Below are positions 17,477 through 27,000 of a DNA stretch of 64,000 bases, piece after piece (positions within the stretch are counted from its first letter, which is position 1; every line of letters starts with the position of its first letter). Under the pieces are notes generated by a model that saw nothing but the letters and a program-made list of their open reading frames with translations, was not told the origin of the DNA and ran no database searches. Both the position numbers and the translations under genes were made by a program. The stretch is from Bacillota bacterium (lineage in GTDB: Bacteria; Bacillota; Sulfobacillia; Sulfobacillales; JAIMBI01). The stretch spans positions 1-64,000 of the forward strand of contig JAJZWV010000005.1 in NCBI GenBank assembly GCA_021846505.1. Direction: 5' to 3'.

Positions 17477-17713
17477 TCATCCCGGGAACGGCGCAAGGCC
17501 CTGTTTGAAAACCCGGCCATTTCTGCGATTGGCGGTCGGCTTCGGCACCGCTGCGTGTTTGGCGCAGCCCAGGTGCGTGTCCAGCTCCGCGTCCAGCCTC
17601 GCCTGCAGCGTGTCGGCGAACAGGCCCTTGAGGGCCGCCTGGATATCCTCGGGGGTCCGTAAGTGATTCATCGCGATGAAATCCCGCATCTGCTCGTGGC
17701 TCAACAGCCCCAT
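17477..17713 (-). pseudogene. IS256-family transposase, N-terminal fragment
   Basis: MGLLSHEQMRDFIAMNHLRTPEDIQAALKGLFADTLQARLDAELDTHLGCAKH...NRRNG is the N-terminus of an IS256-type transposase (consensus ALK-LF-DTLQ-xLEAE(L/M)D-HLGY-KH). The DDE catalytic region is entirely missing and the frame degrades after NRRNG. Only about 80 of some 400 codons remain. It marks an old insertion at the left boundary of the defence island. Confidence 0.75.
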
Positions 17714-17755
17714 GGTGCACCCTCTTTGATGCAATCCCCCAGTGTCCGGGATTTA

Positions 17756-17784
17756 GGAGTTTACACTGCCTTTTTTCAGTCCCC
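17756..17784 (-). mobile_element. Surviving IS256-type terminal inverted repeat
   Basis: Read on the minus strand, GGGGACTGAAAAAAGGCAGTGTAAACTCC precedes the transposase fragment and resembles IS256-family element ends. The matching distal end was not found, so the element is truncated. Confidence 0.55.
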
Positions 17785-17839
17785 AAGAGAGAGGGGCCAG
17801 AGAAGTCTCTTGGCCGCGGCCCGGTGGAATTCGATGGAG

Positions 17840-17925
17840 GGTTAGTGGAATCGCTGAACAGGGGCGCATCCTAGCCGGCGGCCCGAACCCATGCGATGCC
17901 AAATTGTCGCGCTCCGCCGCCAGGT
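17840..17925 (-). pseudogene. Decayed AbrB-type antitoxin 3' remnant
   Basis: The plus-strand text GTGGAATCGCTGAACAGGGG matches GTGGAATCAGTGAACAGAGG at 8495, which codes for the C-terminal part of the AbrB-like antitoxin. Similarity continues through GGCGCATCC and, more loosely, CAAATT. No reading frame survives. It is probably the relic of a second copy of the AbrB/PIN module between the IS256 remnant and the RT gene. Confidence 0.5.
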
Positions 17926-18023
17926 GGGAGCAAGCTGGGCAACGACGTCTTAGACGGACTCAGTCACTTGGCAGCAGTCGGCGTGACGCAAGTTGGCGCG
18001 CCCGAGCTCGCTCGGGATGGGCC

Positions 18024-21000
18024 TCATGGCGGCTGAAATGAGGGTGTCTTAAAGTTCCCTTGGTCGCCATCGGCCGACGACTCTGGGTTCTCTCTTTTCC
18101 TCCAGTCGCAGGCGTGGCGTTCGACCGAGACATTCCACTGGTGTTGTTGTGCTCTATCCAGACTTGACACGGGTAGCTTCACCGAAACAGACATCCCCTG
18201 ATCCTTCCCGTGAACGCGAAAGATCTCCTTTTCCAGTCCGTGCTTGGGGGTCCATGCCACTGACCCCCCTAGCGACCCATGGTTAACCATGGCGACATTG
18301 CAATACAACTCATAGCCGCGCGTCCAGGTAAACTGGTCATAAAGGTCCACGTCCTGGTTCCAGGCCACTACCAGCAGGTGGTGAATGCGTCCTCTTAGCC
18401 ACTCGTTGGGCCCGGAATCCAACAGCTCCGAGCAGATCACCGGCGCGAAACGGCCCCAGCCCGGAACCTGGAACCTCCACCAGCGCACGCCTCGAACAAA
18501 TCGCCAGCGCGGCGTGCCGTGCAGGGACAGCGAGCGCTCCAATCCCACCTCGCTAGCATTAGGCCGGGGTTTCACCACGCGAAATTCAGATGTGCTCCAG
18601 GGGCGCACCCGCGGAGCCGCGGATGGCAGCACCAGCATGGCCTCGTTGACCAGCAGGCGAAGGCCAGACGGCGACCGCCCGCGGACTGCGGGCACGGCCG
18701 ACGGAAGTTCCCTCGGTGTAAGTCCTGCCAGCACCCCCACGCCTGTCCGGCGGACAAACTCGCGCACCTTTGGAGCAAGGGGATGCGGAAATGACCACTC
18801 CGGCAGCATCAGCAGAGCATCCCGGCTGCCCTGGTGGTTACCTGCTCGTGCTTGGGACGTGACCTCGCGGAATCTCTCGCCAAGTTCCTCAGTGAGCGCG
18901 CCGAAGGTTGATCGCCGCACGCCTTGCCGGCGCGCGGCAAAAGCCGTGTTGAAGCTAGCCAGCCAACTTGGCCAGTCCGGCTCCGAGGCCACTTGCACCA
19001 GCCGGATGGGTAACACCACATCGAGAGGCGGTTCACCCGACCCAGCTAGGGAAATCTCGGTGGGAATAAACCGTCCGCCGCCGGCTGCGTTTAGCTGCCG
19101 GGGCTCATCCTGCTGCAGAGTGATAAGGTCGCCTTCGCGCCCCGACAAAAACAGGGACTTGCGAGGGCTTCGCAATCCGTCATCCACCAGGGTCCACGCA
19201 TCCCGGGGCAGCACAAACCGGCTTCGATAGGCTTCCCGGTCTGCCAGCGGCACCTGCCACGGAGCCCGGCGGAAAACTTGGTCCAATATGTGCTCACTCC
19301 CCGACACCAGCCAGAGCAGCAAGCACGCTTGCCGCCAGCGCGACGCGTCTTCCCCGGCCATGCCCAATAGCTCGGGCATCAGAAACAGAGGGTGCGGAGC
19401 GCGGCGATCGGGGCGGAGGCCGCGGATGCCTAAGAGGCGGGCGCCGGTGCTCCCCTCCTCATCAGCGCATGCCTCGGGCTCGTCGATGCCTAGCATCCGA
19501 CGCCGCAGGCCGCGGAGCCACCGGTCGCCGCTCTCGGTCATCTCGATGCAGTCCGGCGCCAGAAGCTGCCCGGCGTGCGAGGGTCCGAGGCGCATCGCCT
19601 CCTCCACCAAGAGCCACGCGTAGGGGGACGGCAGTTCCAATGCGGGCACGTCGGCATCGGGAGGCGTCTGCTGGGATCCCTCCAGGCGGTACATCGAGTC
19701 CATCAGCGTGACACGCGCCACGCGGGCATTGCTGTGCGTGGGGTGTTCGGGAAACCACTGAGAAAATTGCTGCCACAAGACTTCGCGGCCGTGGGCCTGC
19801 AGCATCCGCCTAATCTTGGCGTATGCCTCCAGCCGATATAGGGCATCCCACAGGGGCTGGGGTTGGACTGCCAGCGCCGGCCGCTGCAGCCGCTGGGCCA
19901 GCAGGCGGCGTGCGAGAACCGGATAATGGTCCCACAGACCCAACTGCGCCACAGCCGTCCAGCTCTCCGGGCGTGCGGGGGTCCACGCCTTCAGGATGCG
20001 GAATGTCTCTTGGCCACGCCGATCTTGAGCCATACGGGTCAGCCACAAAATCGCTAGCGATGGAGACCCCGTGACGGAGGGCGCCTCGCTTTCGGCCTGC
20101 CCCTCATAGCCAACCACATGGGCAGCCGCTGTTTTAAGCCAGTCCAGCCCAGCCGTCTTGTCTCGGCCCACCGCGTACCCAATGACGGATCCCGGGTGCC
20201 GAAACATTTCGGGCCGCGGCGCGCCGAGGCGCGCCAGCAGCGCTGGCGTAGGTGGCGACGCGGCCACCAGGGCTTCGCTCAGGCACTCCGCCTCCCACCA
20301 CCACAGCCAGGCGGGATCCTGAGCATGCCCGTACAGTACCTGAGCCCAACGGGCCCACCCGCCGATCTGCACCAGGCAGGTGCTGGCCTGGTCGCTGGTC
20401 AGGTGCCACGTCCAACGATTGGGATTGGCTGGCTGGCCCATGGCCAGTGCCTCCAGCTGTCGGCGCAGTGACGCCCATTCTCTCCAGAAATTCGCCCGCC
20501 GAAAGCTGTTGCGCAGCTCGGCGTTTCTCCAGCGAGCCGCCCGCACGGCACGGCAGTCACTGCCCCAGGGGTGCTCTTCTGCCAGGCTTCCGCGGTCCCC
20601 CACGGCCGCAAAGCTTAAAGCCCCGGCCGGCACGCTCGTTTGCAGGACCTCGTCGCGGTGCATGCCGTCGATATGGGCCAGCAGCGGCAGGATGCGCTGC
20701 TGCAACCACTGCGTACCGATGGCCTTGTCTCCCAGCGCATCGGCACGAACCGCGCAGACCAAGGCCGGACGCCACAACTTGTGCCGGGCGGGATACCGCC
20801 GCAGCGCCTGCTCAGCGGTGGAAAGAATCTGCAGGGCAAAGGCTTCGGGCTCCCAATCGGTATCGCCCACGCGCACGGGCCGGCTGGGCCACGAGGCCCG
20901 CGCCAAGCGGTGCAGGGCAAAGGAGACCCGGGCTTCAGCCTGAACTTCGGGGTCATCGTCATGGCGAAGCGCCAGCTCCATGAGGTCCTCCAGGCGTTCA

Positions 21001-22589
21001 ATGGCCGGAGCACCGAACGACTCGTCGAGGCCCTCCTCGCCCAAGTCGCTGACCTCTCGCACCACATGGCTAACAAATTTCTCCAAATTGCCACGCGTGA
21101 GGATTTGGCCCGGCGGAATGGCAGGTAGCACACTGGGGTCTCCGCTCTTGTCCTGATTGGCCAGCATCTGAGAAACCCACTTCGGCTTAGCCTTAGCGTT
21201 GGAAATCGAGAAGTGTTTGCTGGCCTCCCCAAGCGCAGTTTTGAGACGAGAGATGGAGCGGCATAGCAACTCCGGGCTGATCGCAAACAGCATTATGTCG
21301 TCCACATACCTCAGGTAAAACACGGCATCGCCGCCGATGGTGGAACTAGTGTGATGCTCGCACATAGCCGAATCGACCCGTGTCAGAGCCACGTTCAGCA
21401 AGGCACCGGATATTGCCAGGCCTGTCGGGATGCCGAAGGCACCGTCATTTACATAGTTGCCCGCCTGGGACTTCACCGGCCACAATCCGTAGGGATCCTT
21501 CTTGTCCTCCAACTCGTCTGAGCCTGGCTTAGGATCCGAATTGTCTTGGGGTGGGCCGAGTTCCGCTGCGTAATGATCTTTATGCCAATTGGCGTCGTGC
21601 ACTTCACCTCGCCAGTCGTCCCCGGACTCCGACGGGGCACACCACACCGCGTACTTAATGGCCACCAGCAGATTCCCTAAGCGGTCCGCCACAGCCGTTC
21701 GAAGAGAACAGCACGCTGCCAGCGCGGTCCACGGGTGATCGCCGGTGCCACTGCTGCGGCCTTCGACGGTTTTGTCAAACGGCCCCCCGTCGCGGACCAG
21801 CGATGGGAATGACGGCCGGCCCCACGGGTCTGGACCCGCTTGGCCCTTCATGAGACGCACCAGTTCTTCCGCCAGCGCCTTTCGACTGACAGCCGGGTAG
21901 GCCAACTCTAGATCGAGCCGGGCATAATACAGGTCCGATCCTCCACGGCGGACGGGTCGGTCCAGAAACCGTTGGTACGGGAGCAAGTCAGGTGGCTCCG
22001 CCTCCACCTCATCATGATTTTGGTTTGAGGTTTCCTCGCCAAGTACCTGCGCGTTGACCAGCCATTGGGCGACCCGTCGAAAAAGCCCGTAGCCGCTCTG
22101 AAAGTTGTCGTAGAGGCGCGGCTCCCCCAGCGAGAAGGGCGCGCGGTGCCAGCGCTGCCTCCCCTCTCCGTTGGGGCCATCGCCTTCAGGCGGTACCCAG
22201 GGGATTCGGGGCCGAAAAAGCCGGTTGCCAAACGACACATTGGGCATGCGCGCCTCCAGAAACGGCCCTAAAAGAACCATGTAGGCCATGAATGCTACCT
22301 GATCGCGCACGGAGGGCATCACGTAGTGGCGCGTGCGGCCTCCGCGCTTAGGGTACGGCACAACCGGGAACAGGCCGGGCCTATAGCGCCCGCTCGTGAG
22401 GTCATCAGCCAAGCTTGAAAGCCGCTCCCACGTATGAGCTTGCCAGTCCAGCCATTCCCCCGGGTCGCGCAGCTCGCCGGTCGCATACCACTGCTCCACC
22501 TTTTGGAACGCCGCCTTCATGACCCACGGCGTAAAGAGGGACGCCACTCCGCCCACAGCCGATTCCTCGCGAGGCTCATGAGAATTCAC
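18024..22589 (-). CDS. Reverse transcriptase-nitrilase defence protein (DRT type 1-like)
   Basis: A 1521-residue fusion. The N-terminal third is a reverse transcriptase: motif A in ARLDLELAYPAVS, motif B-like GIPTGLAISGALLN and the catalytic YLRYVDDIMLF (YxDD) near residue 430. A long helical middle follows. The C-terminus (about 1180-1480) is a nitrilase/CN-hydrolase domain with LMLPEWSFP (Glu) and PVICSELLD (Cys). This architecture is that of unknown-group 1 RTs, the DRT1 antiphage system. The GTG start has a weak ribosome site (GGCGGTG). It lies at the downstream end of the island and is probably a self-contained system. The TGL in motif B differs from the usual QG. Confidence 0.85.
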   Translation of the reverse strand: MNSHEPREESAVGGVASLFTPWVMKAAFQKVEQWYATGELRDPGEWLDWQAHTWERLSSLADDLTSGRYRPGLFPVVPYPKRGGRTRHYVMPSVRDQVAFMAYMVLLGPFLEARMPNVSFGNRLFRPRIPWVPPEGDGPNGEGRQRWHRAPFSLGEPRLYDNFQSGYGLFRRVAQWLVNAQVLGEETSNQNHDEVEAEPPDLLPYQRFLDRPVRRGGSDLYYARLDLELAYPAVSRKALAEELVRLMKGQAGPDPWGRPSFPSLVRDGGPFDKTVEGRSSGTGDHPWTALAACCSLRTAVADRLGNLLVAIKYAVWCAPSESGDDWRGEVHDANWHKDHYAAELGPPQDNSDPKPGSDELEDKKDPYGLWPVKSQAGNYVNDGAFGIPTGLAISGALLNVALTRVDSAMCEHHTSSTIGGDAVFYLRYVDDIMLFAISPELLCRSISRLKTALGEASKHFSISNAKAKPKWVSQMLANQDKSGDPSVLPAIPPGQILTRGNLEKFVSHVVREVSDLGEEGLDESFGAPAIERLEDLMELALRHDDDPEVQAEARVSFALHRLARASWPSRPVRVGDTDWEPEAFALQILSTAEQALRRYPARHKLWRPALVCAVRADALGDKAIGTQWLQQRILPLLAHIDGMHRDEVLQTSVPAGALSFAAVGDRGSLAEEHPWGSDCRAVRAARWRNAELRNSFRRANFWREWASLRRQLEALAMGQPANPNRWTWHLTSDQASTCLVQIGGWARWAQVLYGHAQDPAWLWWWEAECLSEALVAASPPTPALLARLGAPRPEMFRHPGSVIGYAVGRDKTAGLDWLKTAAAHVVGYEGQAESEAPSVTGSPSLAILWLTRMAQDRRGQETFRILKAWTPARPESWTAVAQLGLWDHYPVLARRLLAQRLQRPALAVQPQPLWDALYRLEAYAKIRRMLQAHGREVLWQQFSQWFPEHPTHSNARVARVTLMDSMYRLEGSQQTPPDADVPALELPSPYAWLLVEEAMRLGPSHAGQLLAPDCIEMTESGDRWLRGLRRRMLGIDEPEACADEEGSTGARLLGIRGLRPDRRAPHPLFLMPELLGMAGEDASRWRQACLLLWLVSGSEHILDQVFRRAPWQVPLADREAYRSRFVLPRDAWTLVDDGLRSPRKSLFLSGREGDLITLQQDEPRQLNAAGGGRFIPTEISLAGSGEPPLDVVLPIRLVQVASEPDWPSWLASFNTAFAARRQGVRRSTFGALTEELGERFREVTSQARAGNHQGSRDALLMLPEWSFPHPLAPKVREFVRRTGVGVLAGLTPRELPSAVPAVRGRSPSGLRLLVNEAMLVLPSAAPRVRPWSTSEFRVVKPRPNASEVGLERSLSLHGTPRWRFVRGVRWWRFQVPGWGRFAPVICSELLDSGPNEWLRGRIHHLLVVAWNQDVDLYDQFTWTRGYELYCNVAMVNHGSLGGSVAWTPKHGLEKEIFRVHGKDQGMSVSVKLPVSSLDRAQQHQWNVSVERHACDWRKRENPESSADGDQGNFKTPSFQPP

Positions 22590-22873
22590 ATTTCACCGCC
22601 CAGGCGGGAGACTTCGACGACAATCGCCACGCTCCTGCCTAAAACGCCTCGAATGCGGATACCGGCATGTTATAAATTGACGCGACTCCGGATGCCGGGG
22701 AGTTCGGATTCCGACGGCCCTGCCGGTACAATAACCCAGGCGGTTGTTTAGGACGCAGCCGACCCGGACAGGCGCCGCCGCGCTGTCAGAGGCCCCGACA
22801 CATGGCCGCGATCGTCTGTCCCGGTTGATCTGCCCCGATCAGTGTGGAGCGCTGGCGGTCGGAATCGCCTCAT
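22590..22873. other. Intergenic region between RT-nitrilase and PIN-like toxin
   Basis: About 280 bases containing an AT-rich patch (TTATAAATTGA) within otherwise GC-rich DNA. It probably carries the promoter of the RT-nitrilase gene. No conserved non-coding RNA could be recognised by eye. Confidence 0.35.
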
Positions 22874-23338
22874 TTATGTCGGTTCGGCCTCTCTCGGGTC
22901 CTTGCCGTTGGTGAAGCGCTCCCGGTCCGGCACAAGGCGGATGCCGTCCGCGTAAACGATGTAACAGAATGGTCCCGGTGCCGCACAAGCCTCGGCCATG
23001 CGCTCAACATTGCGGAGAAACCACGCGGCCATCTCAGGGCCGGTGAGTGTGCCGTCGCGAAGGCAAAAGCACCGCACGGCCGCATCGTGAACCGCTTGCC
23101 GCTCCAACATGTTGCGGAAGATGCGGGCATCCTTCATCCAGACGGCCTCACCTCGGCGACCCGCATCGGTCAGCCATTCGATGTCGTCTACAAATTGGTC
23201 ATGTTGGGCGCCATACCGCTCCGCCGAGGTAGTGAGGCGCAAACCGGCGCGGCGAAGGATGCCGGGCACCACCACGCGGCCCAGACTGCGGTCCAAAAAT
23301 AGGTCAGGAAGCTGCTCGGGATGCGACACGCAAAGCAT
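22874..23338 (-). CDS. PIN-like (DUF5615/VapC45-type) toxin
   Basis: A predicted RNase toxin of up to 154 residues. LFLDRSLGRVVVPGILRRAGLRL carries the N-terminal Asp of PIN-like proteins; VDDIEWLTDAGRRGEAVWMKDARIFRNMLER resembles the conserved W-L--AG--G--V-TKD-RI segment of this group. It overlaps the preceding DUF433-type antitoxin by about 35 bases, so the real start may be the GTG at VSHPEQ a few codons in. The pairing of a DUF433 antitoxin with a PIN-like toxin is a known type II arrangement. Confidence 0.7.
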   Translation of the reverse strand: MLCVSHPEQLPDLFLDRSLGRVVVPGILRRAGLRLTTSAERYGAQHDQFVDDIEWLTDAGRRGEAVWMKDARIFRNMLERQAVHDAAVRCFCLRDGTLTGPEMAAWFLRNVERMAEACAAPGPFCYIVYADGIRLVPDRERFTNGKDPREAEPT

Positions 23339-23966
23339 CCTCGACGTCTGCCCGCGTCAAGCCGTAGTCCGCCGCCACCGTGTCGACGTCCTCCCCGGCC
23401 CAAATTCGCTGCAGGACATCCTCGACCTTGACGCCCGTCGCGCCGAAGAACGGCTGGCCAAACGACCGGCGGGGATCGACGAGCACCTCCGTGTGGCGGT
23501 AGGCGGGCGACCGCAGCACAGTAGGAAACCCATCGTCGCCCCACGTAATGAGCCGCAGGTAATCTCTTACCACATCCGTGAACACCTGTTGGCCGTTGCG
23601 AACGGTCACCAGTCGACCGATGACGTCCGGTCCCTCCTCGTTCCCCCACCGATACAGCACTTCTACGCCGTCAGTGAAGAGGCGCCGGGCCACCAAGGCG
23701 TGCTCCAGTCCGGTCGAATCTTGCAACACCGCGATGGCCGGTCGAATGCGCTGCATGGAAACACCGGCACGCCTAAAGGCGGCCAGCACATGGGCTTCCG
23801 CCAAACCGATAAACGTCACACCGGGATTGCCCCGCCGCAGTGCGCCCGCCCGCTGCACCAAAGGACGCCAGTCGGCCAGGGTCGAGGGCGGCACCTGAAG
23901 GAACTGTCCAACCTGCCGCACCGTGTACAGCGGCACCGTAAACCGGACGTCCGCATCGTTCCCCAT
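23304..23966 (-). CDS. MerR-like HTH plus DUF433 antitoxin
   Basis: A 220-residue protein. An N-terminal MerR-like helix-turn-helix (PLYTVRQVGQFLQVPPSTLADW) is joined to a C-terminal DUF433 domain (VLQRIWAGEDVDTVAADYGLTRADVEDALRVA), the typical antitoxin of PIN-like toxins. The start MGNDADVRF is chosen for the AAAGGGGGG ribosome site about ten bases upstream; the track ORF is 18 codons longer. It probably represses its own promoter. It lies between the DUF1998 helicase and the RT-nitrilase and may stabilise the island. Confidence 0.75.
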   Translation of the reverse strand: MGNDADVRFTVPLYTVRQVGQFLQVPPSTLADWRPLVQRAGALRRGNPGVTFIGLAEAHVLAAFRRAGVSMQRIRPAIAVLQDSTGLEHALVARRLFTDGVEVLYRWGNEEGPDVIGRLVTVRNGQQVFTDVVRDYLRLITWGDDGFPTVLRSPAYRHTEVLVDPRRSFGQPFFGATGVKVEDVLQRIWAGEDVDTVAADYGLTRADVEDALRVASRAAS

Positions 23967-24090
23967 GGCCGCGAGCGCCCCCCTTTCCATCATTATGCAC
24001 CAAATGTTCCCCGCGTGCACCCGGGCCGACCCGTGGCCGGTGGCTTCCGTGGGCTATAGCGCGGCACGCTGGGCACAATGGTGGTGCACG

Positions 24091-27000
24091 TCACCCCGGC
24101 CGGCCAAACACCTCGGGGTAGCGCTGGAACTGGTCCACCCACGGCTCGTCGTAGCGCAGCACCACCACGCGGTAGCCGCGCTCTCGCAGCTCGCCGCGCT
24201 CGGCCACATCGTGCTGCTGGCGAGTGGGTGCGTCATGCTGCGGCCCATCCACAAACACGGCCACCCCCAGCCGTCCCGCCCGGCGATAGAAAAGGTCGGC
24301 TTCGGCATACACATCGGCCTCCGGGCGCACCTGGGCCAAGTCCGGCAGCCGGTAGCCCCCTTCCCAAAGTGCCTGCAGCACTTCGTGTTCGCTGCTGTGA
24401 GGGTCGGCCTGCGCCAAAAGAGTCCGGTACTGCTCATCGCGATGGGGAGCGCCACTGCCGGCCGCAGAAGGCGCTGCAGACGCCAACTCCAGCAGGAAAT
24501 CGCGAATCAGGTGCCGGTTCAGCATGCGATGCACCCGCTGATTCCCGTAGCTCATCAGGCAGAGATAGCAGGCGTTGACACAGGGATCCACCTCGGCCGG
24601 GCGCTCCGACCCATCGCGGGGATCAAAGTGGCACAGCTCCAGCGCGGTTTGGGCCAGCTCGCCCCAGATGGCCGGGCGCGCCATCATCTGCGCCCAGGTG
24701 GCCGTGCCGCCTTCGGCGTTCTCCCAAAACAAGATCCGGCCCGTATCTCCTTTGCCCAGGAGCGCGTCGGCAATTTCGCGGTCCTCCAGGTGAAAGGCCA
24801 GCCCAATGGCGCGCGACAGCGCGGCGGTCAAGCTTTCCCGAAAGCCTTCGGGCACCGGCGTCGGCACTACCCGCAGCAAGAGGGCGTTTCGGGTGTCTTT
24901 GACCCAGGGCCGGATGCCAGCTCTGGTGGTCGTGGCCCCTGGACCGCCCTGGCCGTCGTCACCGTCTTCCTCGTCGGATCCCTCGCTGGGGTTCTTGTTC
25001 CACCGGCCGGTGGCCTGGTCCAGCGCGAACCCCTGGTGCGGGGCTTGAGTCCGCCGCCACCCATGGTTCACCTGATGCAGCTGCGCCTGGGGGGCGTAGG
25101 TGACTTCCAGCAGCGGGCCTGCATCGCTTCCGACTATCACCGTCTCGGCCGGCTCATCGCGCTGAAACTCCACGTAGGTCTCAATGTCATAGCCGGTCCG
25201 GATGCGCTCCTCGTCGTCAGAGGTAATCCGGCGCGAGGGCCGAGCACTGGACGTGGGCATCTGGAGCAAACTGCCCAGAAACTCGCTGGACGCCCCGTCC
25301 AGGCCCGACTCGCAGTGTGGGCACAGATCGCGTATTTCCGTGGAGAGCCACGCTCCGCACTGCTGGCACACCCGCGCCTCATCCAGCAAATCTTCCAAGC
25401 CCTGCGCGGGCAGGTGAATGCGGTCCACCTGAAAGCTTTGGCCCTCGTGGTACACCCGGTTGCGGGGCCCAAACTCCCGCAGGGCCAAAAACCGCGGCCG
25501 TGAAATCACATGGCTTTCATCGCGGACCGGCAGCACCAGCTGCAGCGGCAGCCGCGGAAAATTATACCCCGGCAGGAAGCCTTCGGCCGCCAGATAGCGA
25601 TACGGATAAAAGTCCGACTCACTGGACTGCCCCTGGTTTAAAAGCAGCGCCTGCTCATGCTCGGCCGTCATGCGCTGGCGCTTGGCCATCTCCCGATCCC
25701 GCTGGCTGCGGGACTGAACCACCCCGCGGTCAGCCAGGGCCCGCTGGCGCATCACCGTGCGATATAGCCCGCGCCAGCGCTCGAAGGCCCTGTCCAAGGC
25801 CGTCGGCGCTTCATTGACGGTGGCCGCGATGAAGTCCCGGGTGATGGCCCCGTCTGCCAGCAGTGCGGCGAGCGCCCGCTCGGCCGACGCAGCGACGTCT
25901 TGGGCGGCCGCCGGCGCCAGGTGCCGCGCCCGCTCGATGTCATCGGTGAAGGGCAGTGCGTCATCGTCCAGCTGCAGCACGTCCTGAATGCTGTTGCGGA
26001 GGTTTATTCCCGACCGGCCCAGCCACATCGCCTGGATGTGGGCCTTCACCAAGTCTTCACTGCTGAGGTCCAGCTGCGCCGCGCGCACTTCGCCCGCCAC
26101 CATGTCCACGGGGCGCCGAAAGAAGTACTGGTCGTGCCCGTTGCCCTCGGACGCAAACGACACCACCAGCGCGGATCGCCCGCCGCGGCCCGCTCGCCCG
26201 CTGCGCTGGGCGTAATTAGCCGGCGTGGGCGGCACGTTGCGCAAGTGCACCATGCGCAGGTCGCTGATGTCGATGCCCAGCTCCATGGTGGGGGAGCAAA
26301 AGAGCGCCGACAGCTTCCCATCCCGAAACGCCGCCTCGCGCTGCTGGCGCAGCACGGCCGGCACCTGGGCCGTGTGCTCTCGCCCCTCCATCCCCTGGCC
26401 GTGGCGGCTCATATCTTGGTACAGGTCGCGGAAAAACTGGTTGGCCCGCCGCTGCTGGGACGCGGCGCGGTCCGTGTTCATGAACTTTTGGCGCACCGGG
26501 TCCACTGCGGGTGTGCCATCGCCGACACACCACGCGAGTGACGCCGCCATCACCTGATAGCCGTCAGTGCGCTTCGCCAAGAACTGCCCGCGCAGCAGCT
26601 CCAGCAGAGCCCGGATAAAGCTGTTGTACTCGGCTTCCGTCATGGCATCGGCACGCTTCCAGGTGTCTGGCCGGCGGAGGTACTGGCCCAGCGCGCTTCG
26701 CGGCCCCAAACTCTTGGTGCGGCGATCGGGATCGCCCCCCTCCGGCGCAAACGACACCGGCTGAGCCAGCGATCCCACTCGACCGGGATGCCACAGGTCA
26801 TCCAGCGTCTGCTCCACCACCGTCACCATCTCGCGCTGGGCGGAGTAATCCAGGGCGCGAGCATCAATCGCCAGATCCCGGCGCATGTAGTCCAAAAGTC
26901 CTCGCACCGCGGTTTCGCGCACCGCCGGCGCGGCCTCGGCCAGAACGGGGTGGCCCGCCCACGCGGCCTCGCTGGCGCAAAACTCCGCCAAGCCCTCGTA

